In this document: positions 15,316 to 24,599 of the stretch, piece by piece
Layout of the letters: each line of letters opens with the position of its first letter
How positions within the stretch are numbered: the stretch's first letter is position 1
Assembly: GCF_019396345.1 (NCBI RefSeq)
Contig: NZ_JAHKRM010000009.1
Span: 124,001 to 188,000 of the forward strand
DNA: 64,000 bases
DNA from: Nonomuraea guangzhouensis
GTDB taxonomy: Bacteria > Actinomycetota > Actinomycetes > Streptosporangiales > Streptosporangiaceae
Direction of reading: 5' to 3'
Translations under genes and position numbers: made by a program
The notes under the pieces: model-generated
Told to the model about the DNA's origin: nothing
What the model saw: the letters and a program-made list of their open reading frames with translations, nothing else
Database searches by the model: none

Positions 15316-15831
15316 CCGGCCTCTTCCTCGCCGTCGACGGGCGAGCGCGCCCTGGTCGACAACGGCTGCTTCGCGCTGCTGCGGGCGGGCACCTCACGGC
15401 CCGACGCCGTCGCTGTGGTCTGCGGCGCCGGCACCAACTGCGTGGGCCGGGCGGCGGACGGCCGGACCGCCCGCTTCCCCCGCCCCCGGCCCGATCTCCG
15501 GCGACTGGGGCGGCGGCCACGACCTGGCCGAGCACACGCTGCGGCTGGCCGCCCGGGGCGAGGACGGCCGGGGCACCCCGACCGTCCTGTCCGCGGCCGT
15601 GGCGGCGCACTTCCGGCGACCTGATCCGGCGGCAGGCCGGGGAGATCCTGGGCCAGCACCGGGTCGCGGCCGGGCGGCTCGACCTGCTCGCCGCCCCGCA
15701 CGCCCTGGTGCTGGGCGGCGGGGTTCTGCAGGCCCGTCGGCGCGGCGCTGCTCGCGGTCGACGCCCTCGGCACGGCCGCCGTGGCCGAGCAGCCCATCCG
15801 CGCCGTACTGACTATCGGACCCCGGCGGTGA
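15312..15831 (+). pseudogene. Frameshifted BadF/BadG-type N-acetylglucosamine kinase
   Basis: Pieces of one kinase lie in all three frames: VTGLFLAVDG at the start, VVCGAGTNCVGRAADGRTAR, then ISGDWGGGHDLAEHTLRLAA, then HALVLGGGVLQAR, then LLAVDALGTAAVAEQPIRAV to the TGA at 15829-15831. The ASKHA motifs GxGTNC, GDWGGGH and LGGGV are still readable. At least three frameshifts and some loss separate them, so no functional product is possible. The last 20 bp overlap the convergent flavoprotein gene. Confidence 0.7.
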
Positions 15832-17287
15832 ACCACCGGTTCATCGCTTCCGTGAACGACGGCACGTCACCGCCGGCCCACGCGACGATGCCGTCCGGCC
15901 GGATCAGCACGGCGTCGAAACCCAGGTCGTTCTCGGCCGGGCCGCTCACGTACCGGACGCGGTCGTGCCAGGGTGCGGCCACGTCCCGCAGGGAACCGGC
16001 GAAATCGAGGATCACGCCCTTCCCGTCCGGCAGGAGGTCGGCCAGCGCGGTGCCGTCGGCCAGCCGGAAGGCCGGCGCGTTGCGGCCGACGAGCGGCTGG
16101 TCACTGCCGAGGTCGTAGTGCAGAGCCAGCCCGGAGAGCCGGTCGTAGATGTAGGTCGCCACGTCCGGGGTCCGGATCAGCTCCCGAATCACTCCCTGAA
16201 CCGCCTGCGAGAGCGGGCCCGGCCGCATGATCGCCACCTGGGCGCGGGACCAGTCGAGCACCCGCGCGGCGATCGGGTGCCGCTCCTCGGTGTACGTGTC
16301 CAGCAGCCCGGCCGGCGCCTGCCCGTGGACCGTCGCGGCCAGCTTCCAGCCCAGGTTCAGGGCGTCGCCGATGCCGAGGCTGAGCCCCTGCCCGCCCAGC
16401 GGCGAGTGGATGTGCGCGGCGTCCCCGGCCAGCAACACCCGCCCGCGCCGGTACGTCGTCGCCTGCCGCGCCCGGTCGGTGAACGTGGACGCCACCCGGA
16501 CGCCGGTCAGCGTCACGTCGGTGCCGGACACCCGGCGCAGCACCTCCTGCAGGTGCTCAAGCGTCAACGCCTGGGAGCGGTCGAAGGCTCCGCCGTCGAA
16601 GTCGTTGATACCGACGTGTCCCTCATGATGGGTCCGCAGGTACATGCCCTCGGGCGTCAGATTGAACCCAGGGCGCAGCTTCTCCGGGTCGTCCATGGTG
16701 ACGTGCGTGGTGTAGCCGGTGAAGGTCGGATCGGTGCCCTCGAAGCCGAAACCCGCCGCGACGCGTACGGTGCTGCGCCCGCCGTCGCAGCCGACGACCC
16801 AGCGGGCCACGTGCTCGTCCGCGCCGGCCCGGACCACGACATGGTCGTCGTGCGGCTCGACGCCGGAGACCGCGACACCGCGGCGGATGGTGACGCCGAG
16901 CTTGGCGGCGCGCTCGCCCAGCACCGACTCGACCGCCTCGAGACTGGTCACGATGCGTTCCGGGGCCGGGCTGGGCAGCCGGAAGGGCAGGGTGCCGACG
17001 TCGATGGCGTCCGGGTCGACCAGGATGCCGGCGAAGTGAAGGCTGCGCGGCAAGATCACATTCTCGCCGTAGCCCGACGCGGTCAGGATCTCGGCCAGCA
17101 TCCCCCGGCGGTGGAACGCCTCGACCGAACCCGCCGACAGCGTCCGCATCCCCAGCGGCAATGACTTCCACGCGGCGTCCGGACCCGGTTCCCGCTCCAG
17201 CACCTGGACGGTGCAGCCGGCCCGGGCCAGCTCACCGGCAAGGAGCAGGCCGACCGGCCCGCCACCAACGATCAGCACGTCATCCAC
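15812..17287 (-). CDS. FAD-dependent aromatic hydroxylase-type monooxygenase
   Basis: 491 residues, class A flavoprotein. FAD motif VLIVGGGPVGLLLAGELARAG at the N-terminus, WVVGCDGGRSTVRVAAGF in the middle, and GRVLLAGDAAHIHSPLGGQG with GLSLGIGDALNLGWKLA near 280-310. A C-terminal thioredoxin-like tail starts at VGRNAPAF and is typical of polyketide and rifampicin hydroxylases. It adds oxygen to an aromatic or polyketide substrate with NADPH. Downstream of the BTAD regulator on the same strand, with 146 bp between, so probably its target. Substrate unknown. Confidence 0.88.
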   Translation of the reverse strand: MDDVLIVGGGPVGLLLAGELARAGCTVQVLEREPGPDAAWKSLPLGMRTLSAGSVEAFHRRGMLAEILTASGYGENVILPRSLHFAGILVDPDAIDVGTLPFRLPSPAPERIVTSLEAVESVLGERAAKLGVTIRRGVAVSGVEPHDDHVVVRAGADEHVARWVVGCDGGRSTVRVAAGFGFEGTDPTFTGYTTHVTMDDPEKLRPGFNLTPEGMYLRTHHEGHVGINDFDGGAFDRSQALTLEHLQEVLRRVSGTDVTLTGVRVASTFTDRARQATTYRRGRVLLAGDAAHIHSPLGGQGLSLGIGDALNLGWKLAATVHGQAPAGLLDTYTEERHPIAARVLDWSRAQVAIMRPGPLSQAVQGVIRELIRTPDVATYIYDRLSGLALHYDLGSDQPLVGRNAPAFRLADGTALADLLPDGKGVILDFAGSLRDVAAPWHDRVRYVSGPAENDLGFDAVLIRPDGIVAWAGGDVPSFTEAMNRWFTAGVR

Positions 17288-17334
17288 GACACAGATCCCC
17301 TCGTTCGTACGGTGGATCCAGACTCGCGTGAACG

Positions 17335-17427
17335 CCTCTCACGGGACGCACACGGCGCTCGCACGGGACCGCGCCCCGGCCGGGCCCGGTGAGCGGCGTG
17401 TGCGTGTCGCGTGAGTCGCGTGAGAGG
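17335..17427. repeat. Inverted repeat between regulator and monooxygenase
   Basis: CCTCTCACG (17335-17343) and CGTGAGAGG (17419-17427) are perfect inverted copies in the 146-bp gap. CGCGTGAGT/CGCGTGAGA also repeats directly near the right arm. This could be a hairpin terminator or a regulator site for the flavoprotein. Confidence 0.35.
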
Positions 17428-17433
17428 TGCGGG

Positions 17434-20400
17434 CTACGACCCCGGGTCGCCGAGCCGGACCGCGGTGTCCCGGTCCAGCGCCCGACCTTCCGCGTACGCC
17501 TCCGCGAACTCCTCCCGGCCCAGCTCGGCCCGCACCTGACCGGCGAGTTCGCGGATCAGCGGATCGGTGTCGTCGTCGGTTCCACGCAGCCCGGCGGCCG
17601 CGCCGAGCAGAACCGCCGACTCCCCCGGCCGTCCGCGCGCGGCGGCCAGCTCCGCCGCGTGCACCGTCACCGCCGACAGAATCGGCAGGTCCCCGCTCCG
17701 CCGGGCCGCCGCGAAGGCCCCGGTCAACGCCGTCGCCGCACCGGCACCGTCGCCCAGGCGCAGGCACAGGCCGGCCCGGGCACATCCGGCCAGCGCGCGC
17801 ACCAGGTCACCGGGGGTCGCCGTCACGCCGGACAGTCCCGGCGGCACGGCGTCGAGCAGCTCCGCCGCCCGGGACAGCTCGCCGCGCCGGACCCGGATGC
17901 CGGCCTCGCGCACGTCGAGCACGGCCAGCGTCCAGCTCGACGCCACCCGCACGGCTCGGTCCCGGGCCGCCTCGATGGTCGCGATGGCCCGGTCGGTGTC
18001 GCCACTGCGCAGATGCAGCTCGATCCACCGCAGGTCGACGTCCATCCGATCGCCCAGCGTCGGCGATCCGAAGTTCGCAGCCAGTGACCGGGACTCGCGC
18101 AGGTCGGCCAGCGCGCCGTCGAGGTCGTCGTACAGACGCAACTGCGCCCGCAACGACAACGCGCAGGCCTGGCTCCACCGGTCGCCCGCCCGCCGGAAGC
18201 AGTCCAAGGCCGCTTCCACATCGCTGCACATCTGACCGATCCGGCTGACGTTCTCGAGAAACTGCGCGCGTAACAGGTAGGCGTAGCCGGACAGCCATAC
18301 GTCGTCGCCGGCGGTCAGCTCCTCGACGACCGCCGTCACCGCCTTCTCGTCGCGGAGGAAGGCCAGCGGCAGCAGAACCAGCGCGGCTTGCGGGCCCGGC
18401 ACCGCGGGGCCGGCGAGCAGCCGGTCGCTCAGCTCACAGATCGCCCGGTGGTCCTCGCCGGCCGGCGCGCCCGGCACCCGTGACCAGATGCCGGCCTGGC
18501 TGAACAGGTGGATAACGAGGGCGCGGTCGCGGCCGGGGGCCGGCCCGCCCGGCGTCGCCAGCGCCTCGCCCAGCCAGTACGTGGCGTCGGAGCGCCGGCC
18601 GGACATCTGCCAGTACCAGCTCAGCGCCAGAGCCAGCCCGACCGCGCCGGTGCTGTCGCCGGTCGCGCAGAGGTGGCGCAGGGCGGCCTGCAGGTTGTCG
18701 TACTCGGCCCCGATGACCTCCATGGCCGCCAGCTGACCAGGGCCGCGCAAGCCCGGGTCCTGGCCGGCGACCAGCTCAGCGAAATGGCCGGTGGCCCGGT
18801 CGCGGACGGCGTCGAGGTCGCCGCCGGCCGCGAGGCGCCCGGCGCCGTACTCGCGGATGGTATCCAGCATGCGATAGCGGCCCGGTGCCGGTCCCAGCTG
18901 CAGCAACGACCGGTCGACGAGGCCCGCGAGCAGGCCGGGGACGGCACCGGCCGGTATCGACGAGCCGGCGCACACCGCCGTGGCCGAGGCACGGGTGACG
19001 CCGCCGGGCAGCACCGAGATCCGCTCGGCCAGCGTGCGCTCGTCCTCGGTCAGCAGGTCCCAGCTCCACGCGATGACCGCGCTCAGCGAGCGATGCCGGG
19101 GCAGCGCGGTGCGGTTGCCGGTGGTGAGCAACCGGAACCGGTCGGTCAGCCCGTCGGCCAGCTCCGGCAGGGAGAGGGTACGCAGCCGCGCGGCGGCCAG
19201 TTCGAGCGCCAGCGGCATCCCGTCCAGGTCGCACACCACCCGCCGGATGTCCGGCCAGGTGGCCGGGTCGACGTCGAATCCCGGTCGTACCGCGGCCGCG
19301 CGCTCGGTGAACAGGCGCACCGACGGCACCGCCCGGGCCCGGCCCAGGTCGAGGTCACCGGTCGGCAGCGCGAGCGGACCCAGCGGCACCAGGGCCTCCC
19401 CGTCGACCGCCAGCGGTTCGCGGCTCGTCGCCACCACCCGCAGCCCGGAGCAGCGGGTCAGCAGGGCCGTGAGCAGGTGGGAGGCGGCATCGACGAGGTG
19501 CTCGCAGTTGTCGACGACCAGCAGGATCTCCCGGCCGCCGAGCTGGTCGACGAGGACGTCGACGTCGCCGGCACCGCGATGCTCGCGGCGGTCGAGCAGG
19601 GTCCCGGACCGCGATCCGATGCCCGCGAGCACCGCCGCGCCGATCTTGGCCGGTTCGGCGATCGAGGCGAGATCGATCAGCCACGCACCGTCGCGGAAGT
19701 CCCGCTGGTGGCGGCGGGCGGCCTCGACGGCGAGGCGGGTCTTGCCGGCGCCACCGGGACCGAGCAAGGTGATCAGGCGGTCGGTCCGCAGGCGCGCGGC
19801 GATCCGGGCGAGCTCGTCGTCGCGGCCGATGAAACTGGTCAGCGGCGCCGGCAGATTGCCCGGTCCGAGCCGTTCGGCCGGGGTGGCCGGCACCGGGCCG
19901 GACGGCTGCGCGCGGAGCAGTCGCAGGTGACGGTCACGCAGCATGGAACCGGGGTCGGCACCCAACGCCTCGGCCAGGGTGCCGCGGAAGCGCTCGTACA
20001 CGGCCAAGGCCTCGGCCGTGCGGCCCTGGGCGGCGAACGCGTCCATGAGCAGCGCGACCGCCCGCTCGTGGACCGGTTGCCCGGCCAGCAGGGCGGTCAG
20101 GCGGGCGGCGGCCGCGCCGGCGTGCCCGACCGCGATCTCGGCCTCGGCCAGATCGGTGACGGCGTCCACCGACGCATGGGCCAGCCCGGCCGCCACCGCC
20201 GGGGCCACCGCGGCCAGCAGCGCCGGCTCGGCACCGGGACGGAGCCCGGGCAGCGTGACCGCCGCACCCAGCACGTCCACCGCGGCCCGCGGGTCGCCGG
20301 CCTGCAGGGACTCGCGGCCAGCGGCGGCCTGCCGTTCGAACCGCAGCACGTCGACGTCGGCGTCCCGGACGGCCAGCCGGTACCCGTCGGCCACCTGCGT

Positions 20401-20655
20401 GACCGCGTCGGCCGAGCCGAGGACCTTCCGCAGCCGCCACACCAGCGTCTGCAGAGCGTGCACGGGCTCGGCCGGCGGCTCGGCGCCCCAGATCGCCTCG
20501 ACCAGGACGCCGGCGCCGACGGTCCGGCCGCCGGCCAGCGCCAGCCGGGCGGCCAGGCACCGCAACCGCGCACCGGGAACGCTCAGGGCCTCGCCACCAC
20601 GGGAGACCGCGAACCCGCCCAGAAGGTCGATGCGCAGCCGCGCAGCCTCGTCCAT
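17434..20655 (-). CDS. Large BTAD/NB-ARC (AfsR/SARP-type) transcriptional regulator
   Basis: 1073 residues. N-terminal OmpR-type winged helix (LRIDLLGGFAVSRGGEALSV, residues about 6-95). A bacterial transcriptional activation domain with TPR helices follows (about 100-250, QPVHERAVALLMDAFAAQGR). The NB-ARC-like ATPase has a P-loop LLGPGGAGKTRLA near 295 and Walker B EILLVVDNCEHLVDAA. The C-terminal half is TPR-like. Such proteins activate secondary-metabolite or resistance genes. The only same-strand neighbour downstream is the monooxygenase at 15812-17287. The ATG has no strong ribosome site visible. Confidence 0.9.
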   Translation of the reverse strand: MDEAARLRIDLLGGFAVSRGGEALSVPGARLRCLAARLALAGGRTVGAGVLVEAIWGAEPPAEPVHALQTLVWRLRKVLGSADAVTQVADGYRLAVRDADVDVLRFERQAAAGRESLQAGDPRAAVDVLGAAVTLPGLRPGAEPALLAAVAPAVAAGLAHASVDAVTDLAEAEIAVGHAGAAAARLTALLAGQPVHERAVALLMDAFAAQGRTAEALAVYERFRGTLAEALGADPGSMLRDRHLRLLRAQPSGPVPATPAERLGPGNLPAPLTSFIGRDDELARIAARLRTDRLITLLGPGGAGKTRLAVEAARRHQRDFRDGAWLIDLASIAEPAKIGAAVLAGIGSRSGTLLDRREHRGAGDVDVLVDQLGGREILLVVDNCEHLVDAASHLLTALLTRCSGLRVVATSREPLAVDGEALVPLGPLALPTGDLDLGRARAVPSVRLFTERAAAVRPGFDVDPATWPDIRRVVCDLDGMPLALELAAARLRTLSLPELADGLTDRFRLLTTGNRTALPRHRSLSAVIAWSWDLLTEDERTLAERISVLPGGVTRASATAVCAGSSIPAGAVPGLLAGLVDRSLLQLGPAPGRYRMLDTIREYGAGRLAAGGDLDAVRDRATGHFAELVAGQDPGLRGPGQLAAMEVIGAEYDNLQAALRHLCATGDSTGAVGLALALSWYWQMSGRRSDATYWLGEALATPGGPAPGRDRALVIHLFSQAGIWSRVPGAPAGEDHRAICELSDRLLAGPAVPGPQAALVLLPLAFLRDEKAVTAVVEELTAGDDVWLSGYAYLLRAQFLENVSRIGQMCSDVEAALDCFRRAGDRWSQACALSLRAQLRLYDDLDGALADLRESRSLAANFGSPTLGDRMDVDLRWIELHLRSGDTDRAIATIEAARDRAVRVASSWTLAVLDVREAGIRVRRGELSRAAELLDAVPPGLSGVTATPGDLVRALAGCARAGLCLRLGDGAGAATALTGAFAAARRSGDLPILSAVTVHAAELAAARGRPGESAVLLGAAAGLRGTDDDTDPLIRELAGQVRAELGREEFAEAYAEGRALDRDTAVRLGDPGS

Positions 20656-20789
20656 CCCTCGATTATCCCGCGCGACCGCCCGCGCCCCCCAACCAAGTGC
20701 CCGGGCGGCCGGGAACGCTGCCAGGCGTCGTCGACGACGTGGACCGCGCCGGGGCGGATCTCCACCGAGCCCCAGGCGACGGGAGGCGC

Positions 20790-21038
20790 CTGCCGCGCGA
20801 AGCCGTGCGGTACCTGCAAAAGCTGTTCGAGAGCGAGGGCGACACCGTCAGCGGCTGGATCCGGACCCGGCGGCTCGACCTCGCCGACCCGAAACTCGCA
20901 ACGCTGCCGGTCAGCGCGGTGGCCGCCCGCTGGGGGCTGCTCAACGCCTCGTACTTCGCCCGCCTGTTCAAGGCCACCTATGGGCATTCCCCGCGCGAGT
21001 ACCTGCGGGGTGCCCAGCACACGACGCAAGCTGGCTGA
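20790..21038 (+). pseudogene. C-terminal HTH remnant of an AraC-family regulator
   Basis: The frame reads REAVRYLQKLFESEGDTVSG, then VSAVAARWGLLNASYFARLF and YGHSPREYLRG, the double HTH of AraC/XylS activators. The N-terminal sensing domain is missing and the linker between the helices (RTRRLDLADPKL) looks 4-5 residues short. Frame-compatible sequence upstream to 20697 does not resemble the family. A small product is conceivable, but it is most likely a dead fragment. Confidence 0.65.
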
Positions 21039-21300
21039 GCTGATTGACTCGGCGTGGCTCGCATGAGATCTGGGGTGGATCGAGCATCAGGTGGGGCACG
21101 CTCTTCCAGACGTGGTTGCCGTCGGATTCCGGTCCATCGGTAAGTGGTGTTAGGGCGATCTTGAATAGCTCGGCATGAACGCGGCAGGGAAGGGACTCGG
21201 GCAGCCGAGATCGGCCCACAGAAGAGAACCACACGTCCCCGCCCGCGCCTAGCAGCCGGGGATGAGTTGTCGCTGATCGTCAAAATTCCGATGACCACGC

Positions 21301-22059
21301 TCAGCCCTGGTCCGGCTCTTGCCGCTCGGGCAGAAGTCCGTTGAGGATCTGGTTGAGCCCTGCGGTGAACACCAGGTCGCCGCGATTCTCGGCGTGCGGG
21401 CTGTCGGCTTCGGCGCTGGCCCGGATCAGGAGCGGGTACTCGCCGGTGCCCATGAGCGTGGTCATGTACGGGGTCAGCGCGTCGAGCCATTCGTCCATGC
21501 TCAGGCCCACGCGCTGCAAGGCCTGCTGCTCGGCGAGTTCTCCGATGACGAAGCCGCGTACGAAGGCCTGCAGGATCTCGCCCGCCATGAGCATCTCGTC
21601 GATCCGTAGGCCGATCCCGTCCACGGCGGCGAGGTTGTGCTCGGCCCACTTGAGGGAGTTGGGCCCGTACGGGAGGCGTCCCGGGGCGAGGGTGGCCATC
21701 CAGGGATGGCGGTGGATCATGCCGCGGGTGCGGTGGGCGATGGCGGTCAGGTCGGCACGCCAGTCGCCGGTCAGCGGCGGCGGAGCACCGTCCTCGCCCT
21801 CGGCGTGGTCGACCATCAGGTCGTAGAGCTCGTCCTTGCGCTCGACGTAGCGGTACAGGCTTGCCGCGCCGATCCCCAGCTCCGCGGCGACCCTGCGCAT
21901 CGACACCGCTTCCAGGCCCTCGGCGTCGGCCAGCGCGACTGCGGCGGCGGCGATCTGGGAGCGGCTGCGTGAGGGCGCGGGCCCCTTGGCCGCCCGCTCC
22001 GGCCGGGCCCAGATCACGGTGTGCGCCCCCGGCGTGTCCTCTGGCTGGTCGTTGCTCAC
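21301..22059 (-). CDS. TetR/AcrR-family repressor with TetR_C-like domain
   Basis: 252 residues from the GTG at 22059, preceded by GAGGTGGGAA. The frame extends to 22179, but that would cross the operator repeats. HTH at about residues 40-85 (SMRRVAAELGIGAASLYRYV), then a tetracycline-repressor-C-like ligand domain (HPWMATLAPGRLPYGPNSLK). It is divergent from a TetX-like flavoprotein gene. Three related inverted repeats lie in the 88-bp gap and are its likely operators. Effector unknown. The arrangement parallels the 4.7-6.7 kb locus. Confidence 0.88.
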   Translation of the reverse strand: MSNDQPEDTPGAHTVIWARPERAAKGPAPSRSRSQIAAAAVALADAEGLEAVSMRRVAAELGIGAASLYRYVERKDELYDLMVDHAEGEDGAPPPLTGDWRADLTAIAHRTRGMIHRHPWMATLAPGRLPYGPNSLKWAEHNLAAVDGIGLRIDEMLMAGEILQAFVRGFVIGELAEQQALQRVGLSMDEWLDALTPYMTTLMGTGEYPLLIRASAEADSPHAENRGDLVFTAGLNQILNGLLPERQEPDQG

Positions 22060-22079
22060 CGTTCCCACCTCGCTTGTGC

Positions 22080-22130
22080 GAACAACGTTCGAGGTAGTAG
22101 CGTACCAACAACGTACTGCGAACAACGTTC
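22080..22130. promoter_or_regulatory. Three operator-like repeats in TetR/flavoprotein gap
   Basis: GAACAACGTTC occurs exactly twice (22080-22090 and 22120-22130) and a variant CAACAACGTAC lies between (22106-22116). Each copy has GAAC/GTTC arms around a 3-nt centre. The exact copies are 40 bp apart, about four helical turns. They lie between the divergent starts, so a dimeric TetR could repress both genes. Confidence 0.65.
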
Positions 22131-22147
22131 GGAGAAGAGAGGTTCGA

Positions 22148-23054
22148 GTGCTCCCCACGATCCCCAGCGTCGCCGTCATCGGCGCCGGTCCAGGCGGGCT
22201 GACCTGTGCGCGGATTCTGCAGCAGCACGGCGTCCGGGTGACGGTCTACGAACGCGATTCAGGTCCGGACGCCCGCGATCAGGGCGGCTCGCTGGACCTG
22301 CACGAAGACGACGGACAGATCGCCCTGCGACGAGCCGGGCTGCTGACGGAGTTTTTCGCCCTGGCCAGGTTCGAGGGACAGGAGATGCGCGGGCTCGACC
22401 CCGCTGGGCGCCTGCTCACCCACCACCTGCCCGCAGCCCGGGACAAGGACAGCCCGGAGATCGACCGCGGGCAGCTGCGCGGTCTGTTGCTGCGCTCGCT
22501 GGAGCGGGGAACCGTCCGCTGGGGGCACGCGCTGGCGTCGGTGAGCGGGCCTGAGAGCGGATCGGAGGGCGGACGCCGCAGGCTGACCTTCACCCATGGC
22601 CCTGCCGTCGAAGCCGATCTCGTGATCGGCGCGGACGGCGCCTTCTCTCGCGTCCGTCCCGCGCTCTCGGCAGCCACACCCCGGTATACCGGTGCGGGAG
22701 TTCGCCGGCTGGTCGACATCCATGATGCGCATGATCACTGACAACGACGGCGCCTACGTGAACCGGCCGCTGTTCGCCCTGCCGGTGCCCCACACCTGGC
22801 GGTACTCACCCAGCGCGACGCTTCTGGGCGATGCCGCCCACCTCATGCCTCCCCTGGGCGCCGACGTCAATCTCGCCATGCTCGACGCCAGCGAACTCGC
22901 CCTGGCGATCGTCGGCCACGCCACCACCGGCGAGGCCGTCCGGAGCTACGAGGCCACGATGCTCCCTCGCGCCAACGCCATCGCGGCCAGGCTCAAACAC
23001 GGCCTCGACCACATGCTGGCCGTCCCCGACCGGCCCGTGCGCCAGCCATCGTGA
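22148..23054 (+). pseudogene. TetX-like FAD monooxygenase, broken by deletion/frameshift
   Basis: The GTG at 22148 follows GAGAGG. The first part has the FAD motif VAVIGAGPGGLTCARILQQH, GGSLDLHEDDGQIALRRAGL, the SPEIDRGQLRGLLLR segment and VIGADGAFSRVRP. It runs out of frame at about 22.70 kb after RYTGAGVR and stops at 22741. The rest continues in another frame from about 22.73 kb (VNRPLFALPVPHTW, LLGDAAHLMPPLGADVNLAM) to 23054. Compared with the intact homologue at 5518-6654, about 95 residues of the substrate domain are missing. It is probably inactive; a sequencing error alone would not explain the missing length. Confidence 0.82.
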
Positions 23055-23107
23055 CCACACATCGACCCTTTTCAACCTCTTTTATCGCTGACAGGAAGTG
23101 CATCACC

Positions 23108-24343
23108 ATGAACGCCACATCGTTGAAGATCCTCATCTGCGGCGGCGGCATCGCCGGCCCGGCAACAGCCTTCTGGCTGGCCCGCGGCGGCCACCAGGTG
23201 ACGGTGGCCGAACGATTCCCGGCGCTGCGCGCGACCGGCGCGCAGATCGACCTGCGCGGACAGGGTATCGAGGCGATCGAGCGGATGGGCCTGCTCGACA
23301 CCGTACGCAACAACCTCGTGCACGAGCCTGGCGTGGCGTTCGTGGACTCCAAGGGCAGACGATGGGGAACGGTCATGGCCAACACCTCGGGCAAAGGGCG
23401 CCAGACCATGACCTCGGAGTACGAGCTCATGCGCGGGGACCTGGTGCGCATCCTGCACGAGGCGACCCGGCAGGACGTACGGTACGTCTTCGGCACCAGC
23501 GTGGACGGCTTCGAGCAGGACGAACACCGCGTGCTCGCCCACTTCGCCGACGGCACCTCGGAGGAGTTCGACCTGCTGATCGGAGCGGACGGCCAGGGCT
23601 CACGCATCCGCCGGGACATCCTGCCCGAGGGGGAACCCGACCCGTACTGGCCGGTGGGCATCCACATGGCGTACTGGTTCATCCCGCGTGACGAGACCGA
23701 CAGCGACATCCGCGAGACCTACAGCGCCCCCGGCGGCCGGATGATCATGCGCCGCAGCCACAACCGCACCGACACCCAGGTCTACTTCGCGCTGTGGGAA
23801 ACCTCCGAGGAAGCCACCGCCATCCACCGCCGGCCGGTAGAGCGCCAGAAACAGTTCTGGACCGACCGGTACCGCGACGCGGGCTGGCAGGTCGAACGAT
23901 TCCTCACCGGCATGCGCGACACCGACTTCTTCTACTCCCAAGAGGTTACGCAGGTCCGTACCGGCACCTGGAGCAAGGGCCGGGTCGCCCTCGTCGGAGA
24001 CGCGGGCTACTGCTCCTCCCCGTACAGCGGCATGGGAACCTCAGCCGGCCTGGTGGGCGCGTATGTCCTGGCCGGAGAGATCAACCGCAACGCCGAGGAC
24101 ATCCCCGCCGCGTTCGCGAACTACCACGCCACGCTGCGTCCGTTCATCGACACTGTCCAAGGCGAGGTCAACCCGAAGCTGCTGCGCGTCGGCTTCCCGC
24201 AAGGACGACTCGGGATCAGTGCCCTGCACGCGTTCGGCGCGGCAGCCAGCTTCCTCAAGCTCCCTGAGATCGCGGCCCGGTTCGCCAAAGAAGACCGTGG
24301 TGGCACCTGGCCACTCCCGGACTACCACCCGGTCGCACTCTGA
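23108..24343 (+). CDS. FAD-dependent monooxygenase/oxidoreductase
   Basis: 411 residues from the ATG at 23108, with AGGAAG about 12 nt upstream. FAD motif ILICGGGIAGPATAFWLARG at the N-terminus, then DLLIGADGQGSRIRRDIL and GRVALVGDAGYCSSPYSGMG with a conserved GTSAGLVGAYVLAGEI helix. This is the class A subgroup where the GD motif reads GDAGYCSSP, common in actinomycete FAD-binding proteins of unknown substrate. It starts 53 bp after the broken flavoprotein and could share its TetR-controlled promoter. Confidence 0.87.
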   Translation: MNATSLKILICGGGIAGPATAFWLARGGHQVTVAERFPALRATGAQIDLRGQGIEAIERMGLLDTVRNNLVHEPGVAFVDSKGRRWGTVMANTSGKGRQTMTSEYELMRGDLVRILHEATRQDVRYVFGTSVDGFEQDEHRVLAHFADGTSEEFDLLIGADGQGSRIRRDILPEGEPDPYWPVGIHMAYWFIPRDETDSDIRETYSAPGGRMIMRRSHNRTDTQVYFALWETSEEATAIHRRPVERQKQFWTDRYRDAGWQVERFLTGMRDTDFFYSQEVTQVRTGTWSKGRVALVGDAGYCSSPYSGMGTSAGLVGAYVLAGEINRNAEDIPAAFANYHATLRPFIDTVQGEVNPKLLRVGFPQGRLGISALHAFGAAASFLKLPEIAARFAKEDRGGTWPLPDYHPVAL

Positions 24344-24599
24344 CCTCCGAGAAGAGGAAAAGAGCCAAGATAATCATCGAATTCGGCCACGATGGCATTC
24401 GCTGATCGGAAGGCGCAAGCCCGCGTCGACCCACCCGCCGCACCCAGCGTCCGCCAGTGCTCTTATCGTCGTGGTGGCGGCGTAGCCCTGGACGGTGAAC
24501 AGCTGTCGCCACCACCAGGATCCCCTCGCGAGGGCTCAGCTCGTCTCCCGGGCGCGTCACGACTGGCGGAATACCCACTTATCGCACGGTGGAGGGGGC
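24344..24599. other. Non-coding or degenerate stretch
   Basis: Nothing with a credible start, codon pattern or family motif is seen on either strand. It lies between the flavoprotein and a frameshifted recombinase and may be transposon debris. Confidence 0.4.

Noticed and set aside
14550..16118. 522-codon open frame on the plus strand
   Set aside because: It crosses the amidohydrolase antisense, the GH4 and kinase remnants and part of a flavoprotein; only a short part matches the kinase, as a frameshift fragment.
18508..21066. 852-codon open frame on the plus strand
   Set aside because: Shadow of the BTAD regulator on the opposite strand; low-complexity Gln/Arg/Gly composition.
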